A DNA stretch of 64,000 nt from Ilyomonas sp965247435 (GTDB lineage Bacteria; Bacteroidota; Bacteroidia; Chitinophagales; Chitinophagaceae). This document shows positions 52,273 to 60,777 of this stretch, piece after piece; position 1 is the stretch's first letter, and each line of letters starts with the position of its first letter. Where the stretch lies: the NCBI GenBank assembly GCA_965247435.1, contig OZ252019.1:1240001-1304000 (forward strand). Reading direction: 5' to 3'. The notes under the pieces are model-generated. The model did not search any database. It was not told the origin of the DNA and saw only the letters and a program-made list of their open reading frames with translations. The translations under genes were made by a program, and so were the position numbers.

Positions 52273-52509
52273 TAAGTAAGTCGTCAAAATTAGATAACTA
52301 AAATCAGACCGGTTATTCGTTAAATTCTTTGCTGCGGTGTAGCATTACTGCTGCTCAATTCACAGCAGTACAGAAGCTATATCAGGGCATTGCAGGAAAA
52401 CATGGGGTTAATATCGTTTTCGGGTGGCTTGTTTTTGTTCTTTTTTTTCATAAAAAAAAGAACAAAAACAAGAGGCGATAAGTAACAGATAATTTCGACG
52501 ATCTACTTA
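52273..52509 (+). repeat. Structured TIR element, copy D
   Basis: The copy with the clearest ends, 237 bp. Left TAAGTAAGTCGTCAAAATTA (52273-52292); right end 52490-52509 is TAAGTAGATCGTCGAAATTA in reverse complement, 17 of 20 matching. SL1 TACTGCTG/CAGCAGTA and SL3 GTTCTTTTTTTT/AAAAAAAAGAAC are perfect. SL2 is broken: its left arm is like copy A and its right arm like copy C. It exactly fills the space between two convergent genes (stop codons 12 and 13 bp away). Confidence 0.85.
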
Positions 52510-52522
52510 ATAAATGAAAATT

Positions 52523-52825
52523 TTATTTCAGAAAAATTTTTAAAACAAAAGCGGCCAATGCATAAATACAGGTAATGATGAAAATGCCCCTGGCGGTGCG
52601 GTCGCGGCGCGTATTAATATACAAGGTAAAGACTACTGCATTGGCAAATAACGAAAAACTGATCAGTGCAGTAATCAATGGCTTTTGAACGGATAATACA
52701 TGCAGAAAATCGCCTATTGAAAAAGTAGGAAAAAACTTCCAGAAGTAGTAAACGAGCATGCCAAACAGCGGTGCAATGATGCCTACCACGAGGCCAAGAC
52801 GCAGGTTATCTTTTTGAAGTATCAA
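52523..52825 (-). CDS. Small three-helix membrane protein
   Basis: A 100-aa hydrophobic protein with three predicted membrane helices: LGLVVGIIAPLFGMLVYYFW, PLITALISFSLFANAVVFTLYI and GIFIITCIYALAAFVLKIFL, separated by short loops (NTRRDRTARG positive, so cytoplasmic). No family is recognised. Its start overlaps the surE stop by 4 bp (ATGA), showing translational coupling, so the two are one operon. A role linked to SurE is only suggested by that. Confidence 0.75.
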   Translation of the reverse strand: MILQKDNLRLGLVVGIIAPLFGMLVYYFWKFFPTFSIGDFLHVLSVQKPLITALISFSLFANAVVFTLYINTRRDRTARGIFIITCIYALAAFVLKIFLK

Positions 52826-53628
52826 GGTATAAGACTTTTTTCAAGTTTTTCTTTCAGTTGATAATGAGTAAGATCGAACTGTACCGGCACTACGCTCACA
52901 TAATTGTTCTCGAGCGCCCATACATCGGTATCCTGTCCCTTATCAAAGTTCACAAATTCGCCGGTAAGCCAGTAATAATTTTTTCCGCCGGGGTCTTTCC
53001 GTTCTGTAAATTCTTCTTCATATTTAGCATAAGCCTGGCGGCAAACTTTAAAGCCTTTCAGCAATTCCGGCGGTACGGCAGGTATATTTATATTAAGGCA
53101 TAAGTGTTTATCAAAATGTTTATGCAGCACCTGTTCGGCCAGCAGCGATGCATATTGTTTCGCGCCGCTAAAATCTGCCTCGAGGCTGTAATCGAGCAAA
53201 CTGAAGCCAATACTTGGAATGCCTTCTATAGCCGCTTCCAGCGCCGCCGACATAGTGCCGGAATAAATTACATTGATGGAATGATTGGCGCCATGGTTAA
53301 TACCGCTGAGGCATAAATCAGGCCTGCGGTGCAGCACTTTATCTACAGCCAGCTTTACACAGTCAACCGGCGTGCCGCTGCATTGCCATGCTTCTATACC
53401 GTCAAATAGTTTAAAAGCTTGTAATCTTAGTGGCTGACCAATTGTAATGGCATGTCCCATACCGCTTTGCGGCTTATCCGGCGCTACCACCACCACCTTT
53501 CCCAGGTGCTTTACGGCCGCTACCAATGCCGCAATGCCGGGTGAGGTAATGCCATCGTCATTAGTAATCAGAATAACTTTTTCTGCTGCAGCCTGCTTCC
53601 CTTTCGCTGCAGCCTTCCTTTTTGCCAT
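52822..53628 (-). CDS. surE: 5'/3'-nucleotidase SurE
   Basis: A 268-aa metal-dependent nucleotidase acting on nucleoside monophosphates (survival protein E family). It shows the acidic metal site LITNDDGITSPGI (N23-D24-D25), VVVAPDKPQSGMGHAIT, DLCLSGINHGANHSINVIYSGTMSAALEAAI and LNINIPAVP. An Ala/Lys-rich N-terminal extension (MAKRKAAAKGKQAAAEK) precedes the core. The C-terminal DTDVWALENNYVSVVPVQFDLTHYQ is also typical. First gene of a two-gene unit with the small membrane protein. Confidence 0.95.
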   Translation of the reverse strand: MAKRKAAAKGKQAAAEKVILITNDDGITSPGIAALVAAVKHLGKVVVVAPDKPQSGMGHAITIGQPLRLQAFKLFDGIEAWQCSGTPVDCVKLAVDKVLHRRPDLCLSGINHGANHSINVIYSGTMSAALEAAIEGIPSIGFSLLDYSLEADFSGAKQYASLLAEQVLHKHFDKHLCLNINIPAVPPELLKGFKVCRQAYAKYEEEFTERKDPGGKNYYWLTGEFVNFDKGQDTDVWALENNYVSVVPVQFDLTHYQLKEKLEKSLIP

Positions 53629-53752
53629 AGGCGCAAGATAAGGGATAAAAAAGTTGCGGATTGCGTGTTATACCTAAGCGGTTAGCGGATATCTCTATGC
53701 TATCAACGGGTAAGCAGGCCGAAGCTTAAAGCCAATACCCTGTGCCCTTTGC

Positions 53753-54223
53753 TTAAAATGTGTATCGTATTCCCAGCCCGCCGTAAGCCGGCGTTAAACC
53801 GGAAGAACCCACAATATCTATAGCCGGCTGCCAATCAAGACTTACGTTTACAGGATAGTCGGCTAATTTATAATCAAGGCCCAACACGCCATCTATACCA
53901 AAACCGGCGCTGTTAATATTTTTCTTTTGCTGGTAATTTTTGTTCCAGAAGCCTATATGCGCACCCGGCCCTACGTACCAGTGCAACCCTTCAATGCCTT
54001 CAATATCAAAATTAAATTCGTACAGCCCTACCGCGCGAAACCCGTTGGACCAAAACATAGCTTCGCCTTCTGCATTGTTTTTATCAGTAAGAAATTGCTT
54101 GTAAGTTATCGCTACACCCGCCGGAAATTTAATGCCGATAGCACGGTTGTACGAAGTGGATTGCTGCGCCGAAACAACGCCTGTAATAAGCAGCAGCACC
54201 GCTATAGCCAGATAAGTTTTCAT
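53753..54223 (-). CDS. Exported outer-membrane beta-barrel-like protein
   Basis: A 156-aa exported protein. The ATG at 54223 starts a clear signal peptide (MKTYLAIAVLLLITGVVSAQQ); the open frame from 54265 is not used. The mature part alternates short strands typical of a small outer-membrane beta-barrel (AIGIKFPAGVAITYKQFL, FRAVGLYEFNFD, LHWYVGPGAHIGFWN, VLGLDYKLADYPVNVSLDWQP) and ends in an aromatic C-terminal strand LGIRYTF, the usual BAM signal ending in Phe. Exact function unknown. Confidence 0.78.
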   Translation of the reverse strand: MKTYLAIAVLLLITGVVSAQQSTSYNRAIGIKFPAGVAITYKQFLTDKNNAEGEAMFWSNGFRAVGLYEFNFDIEGIEGLHWYVGPGAHIGFWNKNYQQKKNINSAGFGIDGVLGLDYKLADYPVNVSLDWQPAIDIVGSSGLTPAYGGLGIRYTF

Positions 54224-54596
54224 AAAAATTTTGTTTGGTATAAAAGAATAGTAAAACGCCGGCAAAAGTCATTTGTTTACAAACGAAGTGTTAAAGCGGC
54301 TGATTGTACATGAGTGCCGGCAATGCGGCAAATTGCAGGAAAACAGAGGTATGTATATTTTTAAAACAACAAGACGATTACGATAGCCAGAAACGTTTTG
54401 CAGCAGTTGCCGCCAGATGTTATTTTGATATGCAAGGCAGGTTGTATTTTATTGTATGGCAATTCAAACTTCAGATAGACCTTCACTGCCAATAATAAAG
54501 AAAGGAAAGCAACTTTATAATAGTTGTAGCATGAAATAGTTAATGATACTTTTGGCCTGCATTAACCGGATTATTATTTTTTAACAGACTATAACC
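54224..54596. other. Divergent gap upstream of carbonic anhydrase
   Basis: 373 bp between two divergent genes. Apart from the carbonic anhydrase promoter (54524-54554) nothing was recognised. Confidence 0.4.
54524..54554 (+). promoter_or_regulatory. Promoter of the carbonic anhydrase gene
   Basis: TTG (54524-54526), a 20-nt spacer, then TACTTTTG (54547-54554), an exact TAnnTTTG -7 box. The expected start is near 54560, about 37 nt before the ATG. Confidence 0.6.
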
Positions 54597-55226
54597 ATGC
54601 ACACACATTCCAAAGAAACACAAACGAGCCTCACGCCGGATATGGCTTTGCAAATCCTGATAGAAGGTAATGAGCGATTTGTAAAAAACCTGAAAGCCAA
54701 CCGCAATTTATTACAGCAGGTAAACGAAACGGCAGAAGGTCAGTACCCTTTTGCTACCATCCTTAGCTGTATAGATTCGAGAACATCTGCAGAGCTTATT
54801 TTTGACCAGGGGCTGGGAGATATTTTCAGCATTCGCATAGCAGGTAATATTCTGAATGAAGATATTTTAGGCAGCATGGAGTTTGCCACCAAACTGGTAG
54901 GTACCAAAATAATTGTAGTGCTTGGCCATACCAAATGCGGGGCTATCGTAGGCGCCTGCAACAGGGTAGAAATGGGCAACCTTACCACACTGCTTAAAAA
55001 AGTTACGCCGGCCATTGAAATGGAAAAAGTAACCATCGCCAACAGAACCGGCAGCAATACTTCTTTTGTAAACAATGTTACTACTATCAATGTTCAGCTT
55101 ACGATAGCGCGCATACGGAAAGAAAGCGACATCGTTGCTACATTGGAAAGGGAAGGAAGCATCAAGATTGTAGGCGGCCTTTACAATGTGGAAACCGGTG
55201 TTGTAGATTTCTACAAACCACAGTAA
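54597..55226 (+). CDS. Beta-class carbonic anhydrase
   Basis: A 209-aa zinc enzyme interconverting CO2 and bicarbonate. All beta-class zinc and catalytic residues are visible: C58 and the D60/R62 dyad in SCIDSRTSAELIF, then H111 and C114 in GHTKCGAIVGAC. The SIRIAGNILNEDILGSMEFA segment and the C-terminal IVGGLYNVETGVVDFY strand also match. No signal peptide, so it acts in the cytoplasm. It is a single-gene unit with its own promoter and is convergent with the DinB gene. Confidence 0.95.
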   Translation: MHTHSKETQTSLTPDMALQILIEGNERFVKNLKANRNLLQQVNETAEGQYPFATILSCIDSRTSAELIFDQGLGDIFSIRIAGNILNEDILGSMEFATKLVGTKIIVVLGHTKCGAIVGACNRVEMGNLTTLLKKVTPAIEMEKVTIANRTGSNTSFVNNVTTINVQLTIARIRKESDIVATLEREGSIKIVGGLYNVETGVVDFYKPQ

Positions 55227-55292
55227 ATTCCGTAACCTTTTTAGTGATCTGAGATTACTGTTGTTTAACAGGCACAACCTGCAGAATAACTG

Positions 55293-55814
55293 TTATAAAT
55301 ACCGCTCTTTAATGATGTTCAGATGATGCATCTCATGACCGATGATGATGTATAAAGCTGCGCGTACGCTCAGCGGATTCATATCTGCAAGACCAATACG
55401 CGACCAGGCTATTTCATCAAAAGAAGTAAATAGCAGGTAGGTGCTTTTGCGGATGGCTTCATATTCTTCGAGAATATTCTCCAGGCTGCGTGCATTGGCA
55501 TTGGAAAAAGGCACATACAGCTCGGGATCGAAGCTGCGGAGGTCCAGCTTATCGTTGCGTGATACCCGCAAAGCGCGGTAGGCAAAGATGCGTTCTGTAT
55601 CTATCAGGTGAACCAGTATTTCTTTGATCGTCCACTTGTCTTCACGATAGCGGTATTCCAGTTTTTCTTTAGAAATAAATAACATGAACGCGCGCAGCTC
55701 CTCATAGTTGATTCTTAACTGGTGCAGCCGGAAACTGTTGCCGGAAACAAGATTAATATAATGAGCATAGTATGGTTTGTACTCGCCTTCTTTTGGTTTT
55801 TGTACTTCTTGCAT
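55293..55814 (-). CDS. DinB family protein
   Basis: A 173-aa four-helix protein of the DinB/YfiT putative metal-hydrolase superfamily. Features are KWTIKEILVHLIDTERIFAYRALRVSR (first metal His and the R-x-x-x-E pattern) and a C-terminal IIIGHEMHHLNIIKERYL, giving the three-His metal site. Members are often bacillithiol- or glutathione-dependent enzymes, but no function is established for this one. Single gene, opposite to carbonic anhydrase. Confidence 0.9.
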   Translation of the reverse strand: MQEVQKPKEGEYKPYYAHYINLVSGNSFRLHQLRINYEELRAFMLFISKEKLEYRYREDKWTIKEILVHLIDTERIFAYRALRVSRNDKLDLRSFDPELYVPFSNANARSLENILEEYEAIRKSTYLLFTSFDEIAWSRIGLADMNPLSVRAALYIIIGHEMHHLNIIKERYL

Positions 55815-56008
55815 AAATAGTATTTAGCTTATTTAAATAATAACAAACAAGCTACCAACGGATAGTATGGGTTACGTTTGAGAATAACGTGAAAGTTTCA
55901 AATGTACAGTATGCCGGCGATATAGAAAACTGATAAAAAGCTGCTGCAAATATTGCAGCGGATAGGGTCGTACCCCAACAATTATTTTTATCAAGCAGCT
56001 ACTGCGGC

Positions 56009-56767
56009 TTATTGCCCGGCCCAAACACGGAAATCTGCAACCCGGTCGCGGCTTACAATCAAATCTTCTGTGGCGCAACTGTGTTGCAGTTGCAGTTGCA
56101 GGCGGTTGCTGCCGTATTGTTTCACCTGCAGGATGCTGTCTATCGAAACAATCATCCTGCGGTTGAGCCGGAAGAAAAATCTTGGATCGAGCAGCGATTC
56201 TAATTTTTCCAGCGTATAGTCTATTAAAAACCGGTTCCCTTTTTTATCAATAATGTAAGCCAGCTTATCCTCAGCCTTAAAGTAGGCAACTTCGGTAGTC
56301 TTGATAAATATAAACTTTTGGCCCAGCTTTACCAGGAATCGCTCCTTGTATTGCTCGGGCGTAAACTGCCTGATATTTTTGAAAACAGTTGCATAGTCCT
56401 GTATATCAGGCAACGTCATTTTCTTTAATTTATCCAATGCCGCCTGCAGGGCCGTAAAAGTGATTGGCTTTACTAAATAGTCCACCGAATAATACCGGAA
56501 GGCATCGAGCGCATATTCGCTGTAGGCCGTGGTAAAAATCACGGGTTTGTTATAATTAACATGCCGGAATATTTCAAAGCTAAGGCCATCTGCTAATTGT
56601 ATATCCAGCATCAGCAGGTCGGGGTGCGGATTGCCCGACAGCCAGGCTATTGTTTCTTCTATACTCTCAATAGCATCTAAAATTTCTATGGATGCATCGC
56701 AGGCTTTCAACATTATCTGCAGGCGCTGCGCGGCAATTGTTTCATCTTCAATTATTAATACTCTCAT
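56009..56767 (-). CDS. LytTR-family response regulator
   Basis: A 252-aa two-component regulator. The receiver domain starts MRVLIIEDETIAAQRLQIML, with the acidic pair E7-D8 and phospho-acceptor D55 in LLMLDIQLADG; the conserved Thr and Lys are in VIFTTAYSEYA and VDYLVKPI. The C-terminal LytTR DNA-binding domain (about 145-250) contains EVAYFKAEDKLAYIIDKKGNRFLIDYTLEKLESLLD and FFRLNRRMIVS. The frame is open five codons earlier (to 56782), but family proteins start at this Met (56767). It overlaps the kinase stop by 20 bp, so the pair is translationally coupled. Confidence 0.93.
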   Translation of the reverse strand: MRVLIIEDETIAAQRLQIMLKACDASIEILDAIESIEETIAWLSGNPHPDLLMLDIQLADGLSFEIFRHVNYNKPVIFTTAYSEYALDAFRYYSVDYLVKPITFTALQAALDKLKKMTLPDIQDYATVFKNIRQFTPEQYKERFLVKLGQKFIFIKTTEVAYFKAEDKLAYIIDKKGNRFLIDYTLEKLESLLDPRFFFRLNRRMIVSIDSILQVKQYGSNRLQLQLQHSCATEDLIVSRDRVADFRVWAGQ

Positions 56768-57797
56768 AAGTATTGATTTCAATCAGGGGCAGGGACACCG
56801 AAAATAAAGCATCCGTTTTTTCTACCGTTATTGTTTTGCCGGTGGCAAGCTGGTACCGCTTCCTGATGTTGTTGAGCCCGCTGTGCGAAGAAGTTTCATT
56901 TGTAAGCTTTGGCTTACAGCCGTTTTGAACAACCAGGCTATGATTGTCTGTAAAAATTTTAATAACCAGCGGCTTCTTTGCGGATAATATGTTGTGCTTG
57001 ATAGCGTTTTCCACCAGCATCTGCAGCGCAACCGGAATAGTATAACAGCTACGGTATTTGTCACTCACATTTACTTCTATCTGTATAGCATCGGGGAAGC
57101 GCTGCATGAGCAAAAACATATAGGGCTCTAAAAAATCAAGCTCTTTGCGAAGCTCGATCAGTTCTTTATTATGGTTGTTGAGGATGTGCATATACACCTG
57201 CGAAAAAGCTTCTATAAAATGATTGGCTTCATTGCTTTTTTGCAGCACCAGGCCCGAAAGCACGTTCAGGTTGTTAAACAAAAAATGCGGATTAATCTGC
57301 TGTTTGATAGCCAGCAATTCTGCCTGCGCGTGCATTCTTTTCAATCCTTCCGATTCTGCAATTTTTTTGCTGAATTCATCATGATAAATAAAAATGGTAT
57401 TGAGCAGGTGGAATAAAAGATTGATAAGCGCAACATAGGTAAGCGTCATCTTAAGCGGATTATACAATGCCGCCGGCGGTTGTTTTAAAATGAACAGACC
57501 AAAGGAAATATCAATCAAAACAGTAACAACGGAGGCCGCCAGAAGGCCGGATAAAAAAAACAGGATAGTGTGTCGTGCTATGTTTTGCGGGGCAGGCTGC
57601 CATTTATTGATAAGCGGATAAAGGAGACGGTTAAGCTCCCAGGTACAGAGGGTAATCAGGAGTATTACAGAAAAAGCGCTGTACAGGCTTACCGCAAGGT
57701 GAAAATAGGTATAGACCTGGCAGATCGCTGTATTGATAAACGTATAAAGCGCCAGCAGAAAAACAGACCAATACCGGTATGGATGTCGGAAGAGCAT
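56748..57797 (-). CDS. Sensor histidine kinase, LytS/YehU type
   Basis: A 349-aa membrane kinase: four hydrophobic helices in the first 140 residues (VFLLALYTFINTAICQVY, FSVILLITLCTWEL, ILFFLSGLLAASVVTVLIDI, YVALINLLFHLLNTIFIY), then the His_kinase domain with the phospho-acceptor in KQQINPHFLFNNLNVLSGLV (near 172), and an HATPase-like domain ending with SGLNNIRKRYQLATGK. It has no periplasmic sensor domain of any size, so it probably senses a membrane-associated signal. Partner of the LytTR regulator, whose start lies inside its last codons. Confidence 0.92.
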   Translation of the reverse strand: MLFRHPYRYWSVFLLALYTFINTAICQVYTYFHLAVSLYSAFSVILLITLCTWELNRLLYPLINKWQPAPQNIARHTILFFLSGLLAASVVTVLIDISFGLFILKQPPAALYNPLKMTLTYVALINLLFHLLNTIFIYHDEFSKKIAESEGLKRMHAQAELLAIKQQINPHFLFNNLNVLSGLVLQKSNEANHFIEAFSQVYMHILNNHNKELIELRKELDFLEPYMFLLMQRFPDAIQIEVNVSDKYRSCYTIPVALQMLVENAIKHNILSAKKPLVIKIFTDNHSLVVQNGCKPKLTNETSSHSGLNNIRKRYQLATGKTITVEKTDALFSVSLPLIEINTYESINN

Positions 57798-57812
57798 ACA
57801 CTAAAATACAAT

Positions 57813-57838
57813 AAAGCCGGCTTTTGAGGGCCGGCTTT
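57813..57838. terminator. Intrinsic terminator after the FAS1 gene
   Basis: AAAGCCGGC (57813-57821) pairs perfectly with GCCGGCTTT (57830-57838) around an 8-nt loop. It lies 18 bp after the FAS1 stop on the minus strand and 15 bp before the kinase start, separating the two transcripts. Confidence 0.8.
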
Positions 57839-57856
57839 TCGTCACCGTCCTTTTGT

Positions 57857-58975
57857 TTACTGTAACAATACCTGGTCTATCACATGAATAACGCCATTCG
57901 TAGCTACTATATTCCTTTTTCCTATCATTGAAGGACTGGTGTTAGCGCTTCCTTTTATAGCCAAATCCCTGAAAAATATATCGCCTGTCCGGCTGATGGT
58001 TGTGCTGTTTCCGTCGAGCATAACAGGCATATCGCCGTCTTTTACATCGGGGGAGAACACACGCGCCGCCACTACATGATAAGTGAGTATGGCTGCGAGT
58101 GCATCGGGGTCTGCATTGTTAATGTCTGCTATCGTAGCAAAGCCGGCGTTAATAAACGCCTGGTTGGTAGGGGCAAACAGCGTAAAGGGACCATCGCCGC
58201 TAAGCACGGCTGCCACATCGGTAGTGCCTTCGCTTGCTCTTACCACGGCTGCAACCAGGTATGTAAAATCCGGATTGGCGATGGCGGTTTCTACAATATT
58301 GCCCACGGGCTGCATCAGTACCCGGTTAATATCGTGCATCACGCCGTTACCCAAATCTATATCGGCTATATAAACGCCGGCGCCATCTACCGAAACTTTG
58401 TGGTTAGGCGCGGGCATCGCTTTGCGGGTAAGAAATAAGGAAGCTCCCTGCAAACTGGGCACTTCCGTATTTACAGCCAGCGGCACGTCCGCTGCAAATA
58501 CTTTTCCACTTACTACATGGTATAGCAGAATTTGTGTAAGGGCGTCTTTATCTACGGCCAGCAAATCGTCAATCGTGGCAAAACCGGCATTGATGAAAGC
58601 CTGGTCGTTCGGCGCAAACAGGGTGTACTTAGTATTAGGGTCTGCCAGTACTGCATCCAGGCCCGTATAGGCAAGCGCAGCATTGAGATACGTAAACCGC
58701 AGGTAATTTTTAGGATTAACCGGCAGGCTGGCGGGCGCCTGCCGCGACGAAGCTGCGACAGCGCTTGTGCTGCCGTCTTCATCTGCCCACCACCAGTCGC
58801 CGGGTGTTTTAGCAGACAGGTCGCAGGTGTTTAATGTGTTGTGCAGAGCCGTTTTATTACTTTCCAGTGCAGCATTAACGGGAGATGTTTTTGCATCATT
58901 TGTTTTAGTGCAGGAAGAAAAAAATAAGGTTGACAGGCAGGCAATGGCAATAAGCCCTTTAATGGTTAATTTCAT
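57857..58975 (-). CDS. Lipoprotein with two fasciclin (FAS1) domains
   Basis: A 372-aa lipoprotein (signal MKLTIKGLIAIACLSTLFFSSC, lipid Cys C22). Two FAS1 domains follow: about 95-225 (LVYTGLDAVLADPNTKYTLFAPNDQAF and the H-V-V-like LLYHVVSGKV, GVMHDINRVLM) and about 230-371 (ALVRASEG... FTLFAPTNQAFINAGFATI, ILTYHVVAARVF, GVIHVIDQVLL). FAS1 domains mediate adhesion or matrix interactions. As an outer-membrane or periplasmic lipoprotein it is probably involved in cell-surface contacts (inference). Single-gene unit with its own terminator. Confidence 0.9.
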   Translation of the reverse strand: MKLTIKGLIAIACLSTLFFSSCTKTNDAKTSPVNAALESNKTALHNTLNTCDLSAKTPGDWWWADEDGSTSAVAASSRQAPASLPVNPKNYLRFTYLNAALAYTGLDAVLADPNTKYTLFAPNDQAFINAGFATIDDLLAVDKDALTQILLYHVVSGKVFAADVPLAVNTEVPSLQGASLFLTRKAMPAPNHKVSVDGAGVYIADIDLGNGVMHDINRVLMQPVGNIVETAIANPDFTYLVAAVVRASEGTTDVAAVLSGDGPFTLFAPTNQAFINAGFATIADINNADPDALAAILTYHVVAARVFSPDVKDGDMPVMLDGNSTTISRTGDIFFRDLAIKGSANTSPSMIGKRNIVATNGVIHVIDQVLLQ

Positions 58976-59558
58976 AAAGCTGTTTTGAAGGTTAATGTGA
59001 GAATGTTAATAATCTATAATAATCAACTATCACACTAAACCATAGTAGCAACAGATGAGCAGGAGGGTTTTTGTAGTGAACAGTACTTTTTGATACGTTA
59101 ACCGGATTGATATTTTATAGTATATGACCAAACTATAGTTAAAGGGGAACAGGCCGGTAATAATATGCCCGTTGCAATCTGCAAAAGATGTTTGACTGCT
59201 GTTATCCGGTTACTGCTTCTATCAACAAACTACATGTAGATCATTACAGAACTGTGTATATGCTGCAGTCGCCTTTATAAATTTTTAAGAGCCGGTTATT
59301 AAAATAAAGAAAGGCCTCTTGCCGGTAGTAATGGTATATACTAAGGTTTTACCATCGCTACCAAATAAATAAGCTATCTTTAGGCATATTCAGAACAGGC
59401 ATTTTTATTTAAGCTTGTTCGGTCGTGTACACAAGCAACCTTCACTTGCCTTTTCTATTTCCTGTTTAGCAAACAGCCTGTGCATTATTAAAACCGCTGT
59501 ATTATCTGCGGATAACTGGCCGTTGCTCATGCGATTGGTAATTTATTAATTTGAAAGT
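58976..59558. other. 583-bp divergent gap, no gene seen
   Basis: Between the FAS1 lipoprotein (minus) and the glycosyltransferase operon (plus). AT-rich, with a TATCTTTA near 59383 that resembles a -7 box. No ORF or repeat copy was recognised. Confidence 0.4.
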
Positions 59559-60761
59559 ATGATAGCACTCGTGCAAAAAACTCAGATACTCTTTATAAGC
59601 ACTTTTCCACCCAAAAAATGCGGGATAGCTTCGTTTACACAGGATCTGGTAAACGCAGTTAATAAAGAAGTAACAAAAGATATCCTTATTAATGTTTGCG
59701 CTTTGGATAAGAATAAAAATCTAAAGTTATACGACGGGCCTGTAAGTATGGTGATGGATAGCCAGCAGCAGGAGTTATGCATTGAAACGGCAAGGAAAAT
59801 CAATGCCGACCCTTCGATTAAGCTCATCTGCATCGAACATGAGTTTGGATTATATGGTGGTGAGTTTGGCGAATACCTGTTAGGTTTCTTATCCCTGATA
59901 GAAAAGCCTTTCATCATTCGTTTACACACCGTATTGCCTGAGCCGGGAGTAAAAATGCTGGAGATCGTGCAGGCAATAGGGCTGCTTGCTGAAAAAGTAA
60001 TTGTGATGACCAAACATTCTGCCAGATTGTTAAAGGAGATCTACTTATTAAGCCAGGAAAAGATAATAATTATACCGCATGGAACACATCCGCACAGCAC
60101 AACAGATGCGAACGAATTGAAACAAAAGTATAATCTTGCCAATAAAAAAGTGCTCACCACCTTTGGACTGTTAAGCCCGAATAAAGGCATAGAAAAAGGC
60201 ATTCTTGCCATGAAAGAAATCAGCGCTGCATTCCCGGAGGCTATCTATATTGTTTTAGGGCAAACACATCCCAATTTACTGGAGCAGCAGGGCGAGCAAT
60301 ACCGCAATTATTTACAGCAATTAATAACCGATAATGGCTTGGAGCAGAATGTAAGACTGATAAACGAATACGTGCCTACTAAAAAATTAATGGAGTATCT
60401 GGCCTTAACAGATATTTATCTCTTTACCTCCAGAGATCCAAACCAGGCGGTAAGCGGAACTTTTTTGTATGCAATGAGCGCAGGCTGCCCTATTATTTCC
60501 AATTCTTTTGTGCTGGCTAAAGAATTGCTCGACGAAAAAACAGGTATTATTCTTACTGCCGGTAAAGAAAATGAACTGGCAGAAAAGGCGGTTTTTATTT
60601 TGCAAAATCCAAAGCTTCAAAAAGAAATGAGCAACAATGCCTTTTTAAAAACAAGAAATACCACCTGGGAAAAAGTAGGGCGGAAGCATGCTAATTTGTT
60701 TTACAATATTATAGATGCACCTATTCTTACCCCCAAGTTATCTGACCTGTATATCAATTAA
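59559..60761 (+). CDS. GT4 family glycosyltransferase
   Basis: A 400-aa GT-B retaining glycosyltransferase. N-terminal domain starts TQILFISTFPPKKCGIASFTQDLVNAV (glycine-rich nucleotide loop) with KLICIEHEFGLYGGEFGEYL. The C-terminal domain has LLTFGLLSPNKGIEKGILAMKEI-type GLLSPNKG motif, YRNYLQQLITDNGLEQNVRLI, and the EX7E region DRDPNQAVSGTFLYAMSAGCPIISNSFVLAKELLDEKTGI. Donor and acceptor sugars are unknown. First gene of a three-gene operon with the alpha-barrel protein (17 bp downstream) and a second GT4, opposite a GH130 enzyme. Confidence 0.88.
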   Translation: MIALVQKTQILFISTFPPKKCGIASFTQDLVNAVNKEVTKDILINVCALDKNKNLKLYDGPVSMVMDSQQQELCIETARKINADPSIKLICIEHEFGLYGGEFGEYLLGFLSLIEKPFIIRLHTVLPEPGVKMLEIVQAIGLLAEKVIVMTKHSARLLKEIYLLSQEKIIIIPHGTHPHSTTDANELKQKYNLANKKVLTTFGLLSPNKGIEKGILAMKEISAAFPEAIYIVLGQTHPNLLEQQGEQYRNYLQQLITDNGLEQNVRLINEYVPTKKLMEYLALTDIYLFTSRDPNQAVSGTFLYAMSAGCPIISNSFVLAKELLDEKTGIILTAGKENELAEKAVFILQNPKLQKEMSNNAFLKTRNTTWEKVGRKHANLFYNIIDAPILTPKLSDLYIN

Positions 60762-60777
60762 ATATTAAAATAAATTT

